From Pogona vitticeps (taxonomy: Eukaryota; Chordata; Lepidosauria; Squamata; Agamidae), in contig NC_135789.1 in NCBI RefSeq assembly GCF_051106095.1, positions 21,881,764 through 21,945,763 on the forward strand: a stretch of DNA of 64,000 nt. Reading direction: 5' to 3'. The notes beneath the pieces are model-generated. The model did not search any database, had not been told where the DNA came from, and worked only from the letters and a program-made list of their open reading frames with translations. Below, one piece after another: positions 28,968 to 61,680 of the stretch; position 1 is the first letter of the stretch; every line of letters begins with the position of its first letter. Position numbers and translations under genes: made by a program.

Positions 28968-29186
28968 GCCAGGTTTCAGTTGAACATCAGGAAAAAACTT
29001 GTTAGAGCAGTACAATGGAATCCATGACTTCGGGAGGTGGTGAGCGCTCCAACGCTGAGGGGGGGGGACTTCAAGAGAGACTTAGACAACCACCTGGCAG
29101 ATGCCCTTTGATTTGTTTTGCTGCATCAAGAAGACTTGATAGCTTTATAGGCCCCTTCCAATTTCACTTTTCTATGATTCTATGTC
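28968..29186 (+). mobile_element. CR1 3' fragment
   Basis: CAGTTGAACATCAGGAAAAA, GTTAGAGCAGTACAATGGAA and the final TTTCTATGATTCTATG mark a CR1 3' end. It lies just after the Sauria SINE duplication. Confidence 0.8.
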
Positions 29187-31800
29187 CCCGAACCCACCCA
29201 ACCGTCCTGTACTAATGGACAATCACGACAGACAAAGGATCCTTCGACAGGTGAGACCAAGAAGTGCTTGCCCCTTTTTTTTTAATTTTAAGGCAAGAAT
29301 GAGAAATATTTATTTGGACTTGGGGGGAGGGTGATGAGACTCCGGCTCCCATCAGCCACCATGGCTATGGGTAAGAGTTTGCAAAGCACCCTATTCCCAG
29401 CTGAGTCTGAGGTTGCCTGTTGACAGTCCTTTCAGGGCTGAAGGCAACAACAGTCATTTTTGCAAATTTCATTCTGCTTTTGTGGGTTCTCTGGGACCGT
29501 TCGCTTTCCGATTCTGGATCAGGAGCTTGAGAATCTGTCCATCGCCCTTGTAGTGCCGAAAGGCACTTCTGTCTGCCCTGCATTAGACCCAACCCTCTCC
29601 CCTCCAGGGTACCTGGGTAGAAACACACAGCCATCAAGACTAAAATGCAGCCCGGTTAAAGGGCAGCAGCTGTAATTTAGCTTCGCATTTTAAGCTGCCT
29701 CTTTATATTCATGGATCTTTGCTTCAAATACTGTCTTTTAATTATGCAAGTCACTGTTGGTTATGCATTGTTTTTAGCTTTAAATATTGTCTTTCAGGGA
29801 TGAGCCTTTTATGGAGAAAAGTGGGGTGTAATTTGAATTTCAGCTTCATCCAAAGAGCAAATCCAGGCTTTGTGCTTAAAATGAGTGGAAAGGCTGCAAG
29901 CGCAATTAATGTTCCTGCAGCAAAGGGAACCCCAAATGCCCGTCTGAAGGGTGTTTGCTGGGGAGGGCAGTGCTATTTCAAAGGGATCGGCACAGCCATC
30001 ACGCTCGACCAGCTGATTCCCCCATTAACTAGGAAGGCGCAAGGAGAGGCAGAAAGGGTATGAAGACACATGGGATGAGAGCTTGTTATGAACACCCTGC
30101 AGGAAGTGGGCTGCAGTTGGCCTTCCAGATGACGTACTACAACTCCTTTCATCCTTCATCTCCGGCTATTCAGGCCAGGCCTGGTGTAAGCTGGTAGTCA
30201 CAAGCTTCCTGAATCCAGTATTCGGTTCCCAAAACAGGATGCACCCTTCACTTTCACTCCCTGCAGGGCCTAAATGGGGACAGTTGTTAACTTGTCCAAG
30301 ATATGCTACTTCTTAATCTGGAGGCTCTGTTCAGATCTACCCCGCCCTCCCTGATCTCCTTCAGAATCATCCTAGCAAGGCATATTTTGACTGCACTTCA
30401 TTTAGCTGAAGTTAGTTTGAGGGTGTTTTAAGGACATGCGTGATAGAATTCAATCCCCTTCCTCTTTCCTTCTACAGAAATTTAAGTACTAGGGAGATGA
30501 AAAACGATGGGCCTTTTGACTCAAATGAACACACCAGTTTCTCCCTTACATCAGGGGTAAACCACAGCAGCCCTTCGGATTTCAATGGACTGCAACTCCC
30601 AGTGACTGCTCGTGATGATGGCTCATGGAACCGTCCTTGGCATGACACCACTACGTCACAGGCTATGTGCTACCAAACACGTTGAGTTACAGCCTTCCCA
30701 TCCACGCACAACCCACTGTGTCTAAAAATCAAGGTGTTTTAACAAAACTGATCTTTGCGTTTTGAACTGGCACCCTTGTTCTGTGTCACGTTAAGAAACA
30801 CCCCTGAATGAAGGCATGGGGGGGCCACGAAGAGAGGAAGGGAGAAGGTGGGGGGGAATTAGGAGCCTGTTCAAGGTGGGTGAGCCATTTAAGGAGCAGA
30901 AACCATCTGTCACCAAGGGCAAACTAATTAATGGTCACATTTTGGAGCTCTTAAACAGGGAGATCCCATGAGAAATCCATCTCTTATTAGCAGCCCATTC
31001 CTACACAGAGGCAGACAGTAAAAATGGCTAATATCTGCCAATCTTGAAAGAAGGAAGAGCTTTAAAAAGGATATTCCCTCTCTAACCAATTAAGGGGGGA
31101 AAGCTGCCAAATGCGTGAAAAAACTCCAGGCTTGTTTCCCCTTTAAATGTAATTTTTTTTTAAATGTGTTTTTTTTTTCAGAAATTGAAAAGAAATATTA
31201 TTTCCAACAGCACACTTTTTGGATCAGTACATAGTGGGAAATACTTCCACACATTATGCACCAATGTTCATGCACAGGAACGGATTTTTTTTAGCAGCAA
31301 AGGCAGAAAGAAGCCTTTGCAGCTTTAAAGGGATTCAAAACTCACGGTGATTCTGGGGGAGAAAACAGGCACAGACTTCCAGGAGGAAGCTGCAATGGAG
31401 GGGTTTCGTTGTTAGTGAACTAATCAGGCAGATAAGAGAAATAAATTATCCCTACCTAGTAGATAAGAAAGAGTAAAACTGCCAGCAGCCCAGGATGTAA
31501 GCAAGAGGCACTTGTGTCCTCCTGCTTTTTTCATTATGCATGGAATACCTGAGGGGGCATTTCTGCAGTCAGAAAATCTACCTTAAAAATCTCTAGATTG
31601 CAGTTGATGCGATCTTCTGCAACTTCACACCATATAGTCCTAAACCGCTCGGTCAGCATAGCTGTAATCACCAAGCTGGTTCACAGCTACCACCGGGGAA
31701 TCAAGCAGAAGCCTTCCGGTTTCTTAAAAAGCAGAAAGTTTTTTCTTTGGTCCTAGTGAGACCTTCATCCTGCAGGATATTTCACAAGCTGAATTCCATC
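29187..31800. other. Intergenic spacer, few repeats
   Basis: No gene recognised in 2.6 kb. The 114-codon plus frame at 29719-30063 and the 90-codon minus frame at 29365-29637 have no recognised motifs. The relatively repeat-poor stretch 30690-31790 has long T-rich patches and could hold non-coding regulatory DNA, which cannot be told from one sequence. Confidence 0.4.
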
Positions 31801-31853
31801 TCCCAGCAGCCGTAGCTAGTGTGCCCACTTATCAGGGATGACGGGAGATGTAG

Positions 31854-34800
31854 TTGGAGGGGGCAGCCATTGAGGTGGTGCTGGGTAGGGGAAGGAATGG
31901 CGGTGGGGGTAGAACACGCCCGCGTGGGAGAAGAGAGGTTAGATATCTTACATCTATCCCCTCTTCTAGTCCTACCTCCAACCAAATGGTATCAGGCGAC
32001 CATATCAGCAAGCCCTCGAGCCACACGGTGCTGTTGATGAACGCCAGGTCAGTACAAAATAAAACTGCCCTCATCCATGATGTAATTCTGGATGAGGGTG
32101 CTGACCTGGCGTGCATTACTGAGACCTGGGTGGGAGAGGAAGGTGGTGTCCCCCTCTCCCAGCTGTGTCCTCCTGGGTACTCAGTCCAGCACCAGTGTCG
32201 CTCGGAGGGTCGGGGAGGGGGAGTTGCTATAGTCTATAGGAGTTCTATCTCCTTGACCAGGCTTCCTGTCCCTTTGAGAGGAGGTCTTGAGGGCCTGTAT
32301 TGTGTGTTGGGCTTACGAGACAGATTAGGGATTCTGTTGGTGTACCGCCCACCCTGCTGCGTACCAACGGTCTCCCTACCTGAGCTGACGGAGGTTGTCT
32401 CAGACCTGGTGTTGAGGACTCCCAGGCTGTTGGTGCTGGGAGACTTCAACATCCATGCCGAGGCTGCCTTGACTGGGGCGGCTCAGGACTTCATGGCCGC
32501 CATGACAACCATGGGGCTGTCTCAATGTGTCATCGGCCCGACACATGAGAAGGGCCATACCTTGGACCTGGTTTTCTCAACGGGACTGGAAGGTGGTGAT
32601 TTGGATGTGGAGGGGCTGGTTGTGACCCCATTGTCATGGTCAGACCACTTCCTGGTCAAGTTCAGTCTATTAGCTTCTTCTTCCCTCTGCAAGGGTGGGG
32701 GATCGATTAAGATGATCCGCCCCCGGAGACTAATGGATCCGGATGGTTTCCTGAATGCTCTGGGGGATTATCCGTCTGATATGGTCGGCGCTCCTGTCGA
32801 AGTTCAGGTCACCCTATGGAATAGGGAGATGACCCGGGCGGTTGACACGATTGCGCCTAAGCGCCCTCTCCCTGCTCGCCGAGCCCAGACAGCTCCTTGG
32901 TATACTTCTGAACTGCGGGCGATGAAGCGAGAGGGGAGACGGCTAGAGCGCAGGTGGAGGAAGTCCCGCTGGGAATCCGATCGAACACGACTTAGAGCCC
33001 ATTATCGGGCCTATTTCGTGGCAATACGGCTGGCGAAACGGCAATATTTCTCCAGCCGCATTGCTTCCTCAGAATATCGCCCAGCAGAGCTGTTTCGGGT
33101 GGTCCGGGATCTTCTTCAACCGGGAAACCTGGTGGAGGTCCCGGACTGCTCATCAGCTCGCTGTGATGAGTTTGCTATTCATTTTGAGGAAAAAATCGCT
33201 CAGATTCGCAGTGGGCTGGACTCCACTGTTACTGCAAAATCGGAAGATGTGTCCAGTGTGCCGTGCTTAGGTCAAACTTTAATGGATGAGTTTCAATTGT
33301 TGAGACCCGAGGATGTGGACAGGGTGCTTGGATCTGTCCGTTCTACCACCACGCCGCTCGACCCTTGCCCATCTTGGCTAATTGGAAGATCTGCCAGGGG
33401 GGTTCGCACTTGGGTCCAGGAGGCCGTGAACGCCTCTCTGAGAGAGGGAGTGGTCCCTACCGCCTTGAAAGAGGCGGTAATTCGACCACTCCTTAAAAAG
33501 CCTAACCTGGACCCAAGGCTGGTGGTCAACTACCGACCAGTGGCGAACCTCCCTTATTTGGGCAAGGTGTTGGAGCGGGTTGTGGCCGGGCAACTCCAGG
33601 CGCTGCTGGATGAAACGGATTTTCTGGATCCATTTCAATCGGGTTTCAGGCCGGGTTTTGGTACAGAGACAGCCTTGGTCGCCCTGTATGATGACCTTTG
33701 CCGGGAGAGAGACAGGGGGAGTGTGACCCTGTTGATACTCCTGGACCTCTCAGCGGCTTTCGACACCATCGACCATGGTGTCCTTCTGGATAGGCTGGCT
33801 GGGTTAGGAGTTGGGGGCACCGTTTTACGGTGGTTCCGCTCCTTCCTAGCTGACCGTGTCCAGAAGGTGGTGCTGGGGGACAGTTGCTCTGCCCCATGGC
33901 ATTTATGTCATGGGGTTCCTCAGGGCTCAATACTGTCCCCCATGCTGTTCAACATCTACATGAAACCGCTGGGAGAGGTCATCAGGAGGTTTGGGCTGAG
34001 GAGTCAGCAATATGCTGACGATACTCAGCTCTACCTCTCGTTTTCCACCAATCCAGGTGAGGCAGTTTCTGTGCTGAACTCGTGTCTGGACCTGATAATG
34101 GACTGGATGAGGGTTAATAAATTGAAACTCAATCCAGACAAGACGGAAGTGCTGTTAGTGGGTGCTTCGCCGGACAGGTTGGAGGGCCATTTCCCTGCCC
34201 TGAATGGGGTTACACTCCCCCTAAGGGACAGGGTCCGCAGCCTGGGGGTGCTCCTGGACCCCAGTCTAACTTTGGAAGCCCAGGTGGACTCGGTGGCCAG
34301 AGGCGCCTTCCTTCAGCTGCGGAAATTATACCAGCTGCGGCCCTACCTGGACGAGCGGAGTCTCATGACAGTTACACACGCACTGGTAACATCTCGTATA
34401 GATTATTGCAATGCGCTCTATGTGGGGCTGCCTTTGAAGACGGTCCGGCGACTGCAACTGGTCCAGAATCGAGCTGCGCGGCTGGTGAGTGGTGGAGCCG
34501 CTAGAGATCACATCAAGCCAATTCTGTTCAATTTACATTGGTTACCAGTTGCTGCCCGAGCCCAATTCAAAGTGCTTGTTTTGACATATAAAGCCCTAAA
34601 CGGCTTGGGCCCTGGATACTTGAAGGACCGCCTCCTTCCATATGAGCCTACCCGGCAGTTAAGATCTAGCCAGGGGGCCCTTTTGAAAGAGCCATCCCTC
34701 AAAGAGGTAAGAGGGATGGCTTGTAGACAAAGGGCCTTTTCGGCAGCTGCCCCCAGACTATGGAACGCCCTCCCAACTGAAATCCGTCTGGCGCCGACGT

Positions 34801-34856
34801 TGATGACATTTCGGCGCCAGGTCAAAACCTTCCTGTTCCAGAAGGCTTTTAATTGA
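31854..34856 (+). CDS. L2 LINE ORF2 (endonuclease-reverse transcriptase), apparently intact
   Basis: A 1000-codon open frame. The N-terminal 43 codons may precede the true start; an in-frame TAG sits at 31851 and the first ATG-coded Met is M45. The APE endonuclease spans about 58-275: NARS (63-66), ITETW with E90, GDFNIH (D197, N199) and SDH (264-265). The reverse transcriptase spans about 480-760: NYRPVANL, SGFRPGFGTETAL, LDLSAAFDTIDH, GVPQGSILSP (from 687) and YADD (720-723). The C-terminal region ends with APRLWNALPTEIR near the end. Sequence style matches fish and reptile L2 (Jockey superfamily). No ORF1 lies upstream, so the copy is probably 5'-truncated. Uninterrupted coding suggests a young insertion. 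Confidence 0.93.
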   Translation: MEGAAIEVVLGRGRNGGGGRTRPRGRREVRYLTSIPSSSPTSNQMVSGDHISKPSSHTVLLMNARSVQNKTALIHDVILDEGADLACITETWVGEEGGVPLSQLCPPGYSVQHQCRSEGRGGGVAIVYRSSISLTRLPVPLRGGLEGLYCVLGLRDRLGILLVYRPPCCVPTVSLPELTEVVSDLVLRTPRLLVLGDFNIHAEAALTGAAQDFMAAMTTMGLSQCVIGPTHEKGHTLDLVFSTGLEGGDLDVEGLVVTPLSWSDHFLVKFSLLASSSLCKGGGSIKMIRPRRLMDPDGFLNALGDYPSDMVGAPVEVQVTLWNREMTRAVDTIAPKRPLPARRAQTAPWYTSELRAMKREGRRLERRWRKSRWESDRTRLRAHYRAYFVAIRLAKRQYFSSRIASSEYRPAELFRVVRDLLQPGNLVEVPDCSSARCDEFAIHFEEKIAQIRSGLDSTVTAKSEDVSSVPCLGQTLMDEFQLLRPEDVDRVLGSVRSTTTPLDPCPSWLIGRSARGVRTWVQEAVNASLREGVVPTALKEAVIRPLLKKPNLDPRLVVNYRPVANLPYLGKVLERVVAGQLQALLDETDFLDPFQSGFRPGFGTETALVALYDDLCRERDRGSVTLLILLDLSAAFDTIDHGVLLDRLAGLGVGGTVLRWFRSFLADRVQKVVLGDSCSAPWHLCHGVPQGSILSPMLFNIYMKPLGEVIRRFGLRSQQYADDTQLYLSFSTNPGEAVSVLNSCLDLIMDWMRVNKLKLNPDKTEVLLVGASPDRLEGHFPALNGVTLPLRDRVRSLGVLLDPSLTLEAQVDSVARGAFLQLRKLYQLRPYLDERSLMTVTHALVTSRIDYCNALYVGLPLKTVRRLQLVQNRAARLVSGGAARDHIKPILFNLHWLPVAARAQFKVLVLTYKALNGLGPGYLKDRLLPYEPTRQLRSSQGALLKEPSLKEVRGMACRQRAFSAAAPRLWNALPTEIRLAPTLMTFRRQVKTFLFQKAFN

Positions 34857-34994
34857 AATAACAACTGTGGGTCCTGATGATGGCAATTTTAATTGTATTT
34901 TAATTGTATTATAATTGTATTTTAATCATCTTATTGTATTGAATTTTAATTATTGTAAGCCGCCCAGAGACCTCTGGGTAGAGTGGGCGGCATA

Positions 34995-35028
34995 TAAATA
35001 AAATAAATAAATAAATAAATAAATAAAT
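34995..35028. repeat. (AAAT)n tail of L2
   Basis: About eight AAAT units closing the L2 3' end, consistent with tail formation during target-primed reverse transcription. Confidence 0.85.
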
Positions 35029-35029
35029 A

Positions 35030-35744
35030 TCCCATGCACCCCGACTCCAAACAATGTGGGGCATCTGGTGTCCCCAAATAAGCGAGCTGCATGATCCTTT
35101 TTTTTTTTGTTTGTTTGTTTGTTTTAAGAGGATGATGCTGGCTGCCAAAGACTCCAAATAGCCAATTGTAAAGCCAGATAATTTGTTCCAGAGTTTTCTG
35201 CCTTACAGGAAAGTGGGGGGTGGGAGAGATACAGTGCTAACTCTCAAGTTTATCCCAGCTTCCAAATCTCCTGATATTAAATAAGGAAATGACATGCCTA
35301 TTCCCAGCTGGGAAGATAAGACACCCTTGGCAACAGGAAGCCGAAGGCGGCTCAGTGCAACCTGCCTGACATGTTGTGGTGGCGGTGTACGGCACCTCCC
35401 GGCATTTTTCCTCACAGTCTATGGCTGATGAGAGATCCAGAGGGCCACACGCTGCCCCCCCCCCCACTCCTCAAACGAGACTCAACCACTGAACTAAATT
35501 TGGCCACAGCATGCGTGGACGGCTTACCTCCCGAGTCCATTAAGGGCCACACCAGTTAGAGGGGTCTTGAAAGAGCATGTGCCAAGCCTTGATTCCTGGC
35601 GGCCTCCTTTGAGGGCATAGCTTTTCTCTTGCCTGGATCCTGGAGCTCAGCTGCCAACAGCCATCCTTGGAAGAAGAAAAGGCGAAGGAACCACTAACAC
35701 TCAGCAGGGCAGGTAAGGACAAGTTGGGCTCGAGAGCAGAAAGC
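35030..35744. other. Intergenic spacer
   Basis: A T-run followed by GTTT units lies at 35098-35125. No gene recognised. Confidence 0.45.
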
Positions 35745-35990
35745 TTTGAATCGTAAGAGTTCAAGGGGGTCTCTAAGGCCATCAAGTCCGACCCCCTGCT
35801 CAGGGCAGGAAAACAAATCAAAGCAGATCTGACAGATCTGCTTTGATTTCCCCTTAAAGGACTCCATAGTTGAAGCGGTCACCACCTCCCGACCAGTACT
35901 AGCCCAGTTTACAGACTGGTACTGATGAATGATGCTCAGCCTTTTTTTTTTCAAGTAATCCATAGCTGTAAGAGCCACCTCCAACATCTA
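35745..35990 (-). mobile_element. CR1 3' fragment
   Basis: The inverse CR1 landmarks are AAGTCCGACCCCCTGCTCAG, AAAGGACTCCATAGTTGAAG and GAGCCACCTCCAACATC. A small GCAGATCTGACAGATCTGC palindrome sits at 35823-35841. Confidence 0.65.
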
Positions 35991-36000
35991 TCTCTGGTCT

Positions 36001-36084
36001 CCATATTCTTCAAAGGGCATTCAAGGACTACGTAGAAGCTTTCCATATTCTTCAAAGGGTATTCAAGGACTAGGTAGAAGCTTC
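36001..36084. repeat. 42-bp tandem duplication
   Basis: CCATATTCTTCAAAGGG(C/T)ATTCAAGGACTA(C/G)GTAGAAGCTT occurs twice in direct succession with three differences. It lies just beyond the YWHAG poly(A) site. Confidence 0.9.
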
Positions 36085-36212
36085 TGACAAGCTCTACACT
36101 TGGGGGACCCGGGAAAGACACCTCCACCCCAGCTCATCCCTCACTATCAAGAACAGAAGCAGACGCGAACACAAGACCCACCAGGAAGTCACACTGACAT
36201 CAGATCTGTAAG

Positions 36213-36218
36213 TTTATT
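36213..36218 (-). terminator. YWHAG distal polyadenylation signal
   Basis: TTTATT on the plus strand reads AATAAA on the minus strand, with T/GT-rich sequence on the downstream side. It is the first convincing canonical signal at a distance that fits the known long YWHAG transcript. Confidence 0.65.
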
Positions 36219-38662
36219 TGCTCAATGTACAACGGCTACATAATGACTCACATTCATGATATTCCATCACTGAGGAAAAACTGCTAAGAATGGTCCGTGT
36301 GTGAAATAATTCCTTACAGAAACACGGAGTTGGAAAAAAAATATCACTGATTAGACCTTAAAAAGAGTTCACTGCATAACATGACAGAAAAAGCACAAAC
36401 AAAGGCTCATTCAAAGAACATAGTCATTTTCCCCCCTACACTGTAATAGTTATAATGTCACCATGACGAACACCAGACATTAAGATTAAGCTAACACTGG
36501 TGTTTTCTTTTGCTTTCTTTTAAAAAAAATCCCAAAATCATATATAATTGCATGTCACTATAGCAACATCCATAACAGATCAGTTTTGTTACGATCACTA
36601 TTTGGTAGAGCAAACGTCACCCACCCACCCCAAAAGGAAAAATAAAATAAAATAAATTAAAAAAAAAACTTTTAAAAAATTGTTGAAGACTATTGTCATA
36701 GGAATACATAACATCTACAGTATAAGTTAATAAATTTCAAGCTACCTTATAGAAATACAACACCAGCATGCACAATATTGTATCAATAGAGTAATGGAGC
36801 AGTTAATTCATTTCACTGGAGAGACAGGTATCATCGGCAAGTGCATTTCTTTGAACAAAACATAACAAAAAAAATTGAAACCATTCAAGCTGCTCACAAG
36901 TCCCCAACCCCCCACTCCGAATTTAGCCCTCTTGTGCGATCTTTTTATTCCCCTGCAAAAAAGTTTTCCTAAAGCAGCAAGAGCTAAAAAGCTTGGGGAA
37001 GGGGGGGTGTATGGGGAAATCGTAAGGAAGGTTGTGTAATTCCAGTAAACCACTTCCAAATCAAAGCCAGGGACAAACACGCACAGCTCACACGACGGTG
37101 ACTGCGAAAGAAAGAGAAGCCTACAAATGTCTTTCCAGTCCACAATATTTCCGAGAGGTTTCATCGTCCCCCTCAAACCCAACCTGCTAGCCTCTCGGCT
37201 CCTCAGGAAATCCTGTCAGACACAAGAACCAGGCTCCTGGTGTGACACTTTACTGTGGTGGCCTGCATCGAAGTCACCAAAGCCAAACTGCCAAGCTGCA
37301 ATAAAGTACAACAAAGGTGTGTGTTTGTTTAAAAAAGCATCTCTCTGCATTGACACCAAATCACTACCGATTTCGCCAAGATCAACCCGGGCATTTTACG
37401 CTCCTGATGTTCTACGGCACCCTCCGACTGCTAGGGAAGCTTGCTCCACCACTGAGGTTTGTGGTTATCCACCCTAGCCCACCCACAACACCACTACGTC
37501 AAACAAGATGCTCCGTTTCCAAAGGGGATGGTGACAGCTGCCATTTATCCAACGGGAGCAATCAAAGCCTAGTTTTCATCTAGAGGGAGCTTTCAATGAA
37601 CAACAGCGGGATGTGAAAACATAATTCAAGGAAGAAAACAGCCATGAATTTCCAACAGTCATGATTCGTTCAAACAAAAAAGCCTCAGGGGGTGGGACAT
37701 ATTGTTTAATTAGCCATGACGACGTTCTCCAGGCAAATCAGATGTGAAAGATCAACTGAGCTTATTTTAGCATACAAGTGCCAGATTCTGCTGTGTTCTG
37801 TTGTTGCTATTATTTTTTTAAAGGCTGTTCACAACAACTTTTCACATTTGGGGCTTTCTTTACCAATCCAGAGTGTTTCACTTCTGCAAAGAGCTGCCGA
37901 CACAGCAAGGCCCCGCTGCCAATCAAGGCAAAGAAGGAGCACAGGGCAGAGGGGAAAAGAGCTGATCACCTTACAGAGTGGTAGAAAAGCTTGGGTCATG
38001 AGCACAATGGCAGCGCGATCCCTGAGGAAAAGGCAGAGGAACACCGCCCACCTCTTCTTCTCTTCTCTAAGGGAAGATTCAAGATGTCTTGGACAACGCC
38101 AGACAGAATGAGACATACAGACCTGAATCAGCATCAGCCAAACAACATTATCTTTTAACAGGTCTCCCCTTGTGCCAGATTTAAATTCCAAATCCTCCTC
38201 CTCTCCTTTTGTTCGCTCTGGATCCTTGGAAACGCATAGAGCTGCTTGCTGAGCACCCACTAAAAACAGCTAAGAACGAGAGGAGGTGGAACTTCCTCAG
38301 GCAGCACTGAAGCATCTGGAAGATGAAACAGGGCGGGTAGATCCACCCACAGATGCAGGCCTGATAAGAGAACGTCCAGCCAGCTAAAAACAAGCAAAGC
38401 ACGGTTACACTCAATGGCTTGACGTCAAATATGGCTGTCATGTAGAAATACTGTAAACTGTAATTTAGTGTTAATACTGTAAGCTCTCTTTAAGCATCTC
38501 GGCCAGAAAGGTCAGAGGCTCCTGGGTTTTGTTTGCTTGGGAATCGGGGCCTCTCTTTCCTTTTAAAAACTACGCTGTCACCAGCAAGGGATGTTCAAAG
38601 ATTTGGAAAGCACAAGTGTGTCTTCACCAAAAAGAAAGAGAGAGACAGAGAGAAAAGGCGTT

Positions 38663-38665
<3 letters not shown>

Positions 38666-38697
<32 letters not shown>
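38666..38697. repeat. (CA)n in YWHAG 3' UTR
   Basis: About 15 CA units; read as (TG)n in the YWHAG transcript. Confidence 0.95.
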
Positions 38698-38701
<4 letters not shown>

Positions 38702-39156
38702 AGAATGGCATTTTAGCCAAAAGAAAGGAGATGAAGAGATGGATGGAAACCTGACAGGAGCCACAGAACGTCTCAAAACGAAGGAAGGGAAACACTGAGA
38801 AAAAAAGAGGGCCACTCCATTCCAAGTTAATTCTTGTCAACTTCGCGTACGCCCTAGCAATGGAGAGAACTTAAAGACGCTCCCCATGAATTAAGAGCCT
38901 CCCGAACAGTCCAGGTGCCCCGGCGGAGGCTGCCCTTCCATCCCATCCCAGCCAGCCTAATCTTCCACTAGTGGTGTTTTGGCAAAAAGTGTCAAAGAGG
39001 CATTCAAAGACAGGTTGCGGGGAGCCTCTCTGGAAGGTCACCCCTCCTTTTTCCCCCTCCCCCACCCCCGACCCCCTCCCCCCCATCTCGTGGGAAAAAA
39101 AATAAAGACTGCAGTAGTAGCATCGGCGTGCGGCTGCCAGTCCGTCCGAGGGGGGC

Positions 39157-60841
<21,685 letters not shown>

Positions 60842-61480
60842 CTTTGCGAGGTTTGCAAGGCGGGGGAGAGGAAGACGAGGTGGAGGTCTTCTCGGATTTT
60901 AAGTGATAATAATATTAATATACAAGATTCTTTCTCTTTTTCTCAATCTTTTTTTTTTTTTGCTCCCGACCGAGGCTAATGAAAAAGGGGGAGCTTGGCG
61001 GAAGGCAAACAGAAAATCAAAGGACAAAAAAAGGAAAGAGACAGAGAGAAAGAAAGAAAGAGAGAGAAGCGCGCGCCGACAAGGCGAGCAGGCGATTGGT
61101 CGGCCGGTCGTTCGAAGGCTGAAGGGCGCGCTCCCGCGCGAGACCGAGCGAGGCCGGCGGTTGGTCGAGGGCGGCTACCCCTGAGCAGCGCGAGACAACT
61201 CGCCCGCCTGGCTTTCCTCTCGCTTTCTCCCACACGCACACGCCGCGACTGCTCGGACGGGCTTGTAGTAGCGACGCGAGAAGGGGTGGGGTGGAGTCTG
61301 CGCAGGCGCCCTGGCTTCTTTCTCCTTTTACCCTCTCACCGGCGCTTTCGGGCGGCCCCGCCCACTCTTCGCCAGCCACGCCCCCTTTTGCCTTTCTCAG
61401 GAGAAAAAAATGGGGGGGGAGACTTGAGGCGCTAAAATCGCTTTTGGCCCCAAGGGCCCTGCCTTTCGCCGCCGCGCAAA

Positions 61481-61500
61481 GCACCACGGGGGTTGTAGTT
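61481..61500 (-). promoter_or_regulatory. ZNF143/THAP11-like motif in YWHAG promoter
   Basis: On the minus strand the sequence reads AACTACAACCCCCGTGGTGC, close to the known ZNF143 site form ACTACAA(T/C)TCCCAGAATGC. It lies about 640 bp upstream of the YWHAG ATG within CpG-rich DNA. Confidence 0.4.
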
Positions 61501-61563
61501 TCAAAGCACTACAGAGGTTCCTCCTAGGCCCCTAGGGCAAGGGAAGGCTGGCTGAGAGGAAAG

Positions 61564-61582
61564 ACTTCATTTCCCAGAAAGC
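61564..61582 (+). promoter_or_regulatory. Second ZNF143-like motif upstream of YWHAG
   Basis: ACTTCATTTCCCAGAAAGC resembles the ZNF143 consensus with one change in the ACTACA half. It is oriented opposite to the site at 61481-61500, with 63 bp between them. The caution is that similar strings occur in hAT-type MITEs in this genome. Confidence 0.35.
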
Positions 61583-61617
61583 CAGGCGTGCGATACTCGC
61601 CCGCTCTCTCGCGCGCA

Positions 61618-61680
61618 CACACACAAAACTATTACATACATACATACATATATACATACATACACATATATGTATATAAA
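61618..61680. repeat. CA / TACA microsatellite
   Basis: A short CA run is followed by about ten CATA/TACA units and TATATG. It marks the upstream edge of the CpG-rich YWHAG promoter. Confidence 0.85.

Larger units (their letters stand above)
31800..35030 (+). mobile_element. L2 LINE, near full-length ORF2 copy with 3' tail
   Basis: The element comprises the 1000-codon frame, a short 3' UTR with ATTTTAATTGTATT repeats and the hairpin-like GCCGCCCAGAGACCTCTGGG (34961), and then an (AAAT)n tail at about 34995-35028. The left boundary is uncertain. No target-site duplication was found by eye. Confidence 0.88.
36195..39156 (-). other. YWHAG 3' UTR
   Basis: From the YWHAG stop the minus strand runs about 2.96 kb to an AATAAA hexamer (complement of 36213-36218), with cleavage expected near 36190-36200. 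The length agrees with the long 3' UTR of mammalian YWHAG. The stretch is AT-rich at its distal end, holds one CA/TG microsatellite (38666-38697), and shows none of the SINEs or MITEs that fill the flanks. That absence is consistent with retained transcript sequence. Open frames here carry no recognisable protein. Confidence 0.75.
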
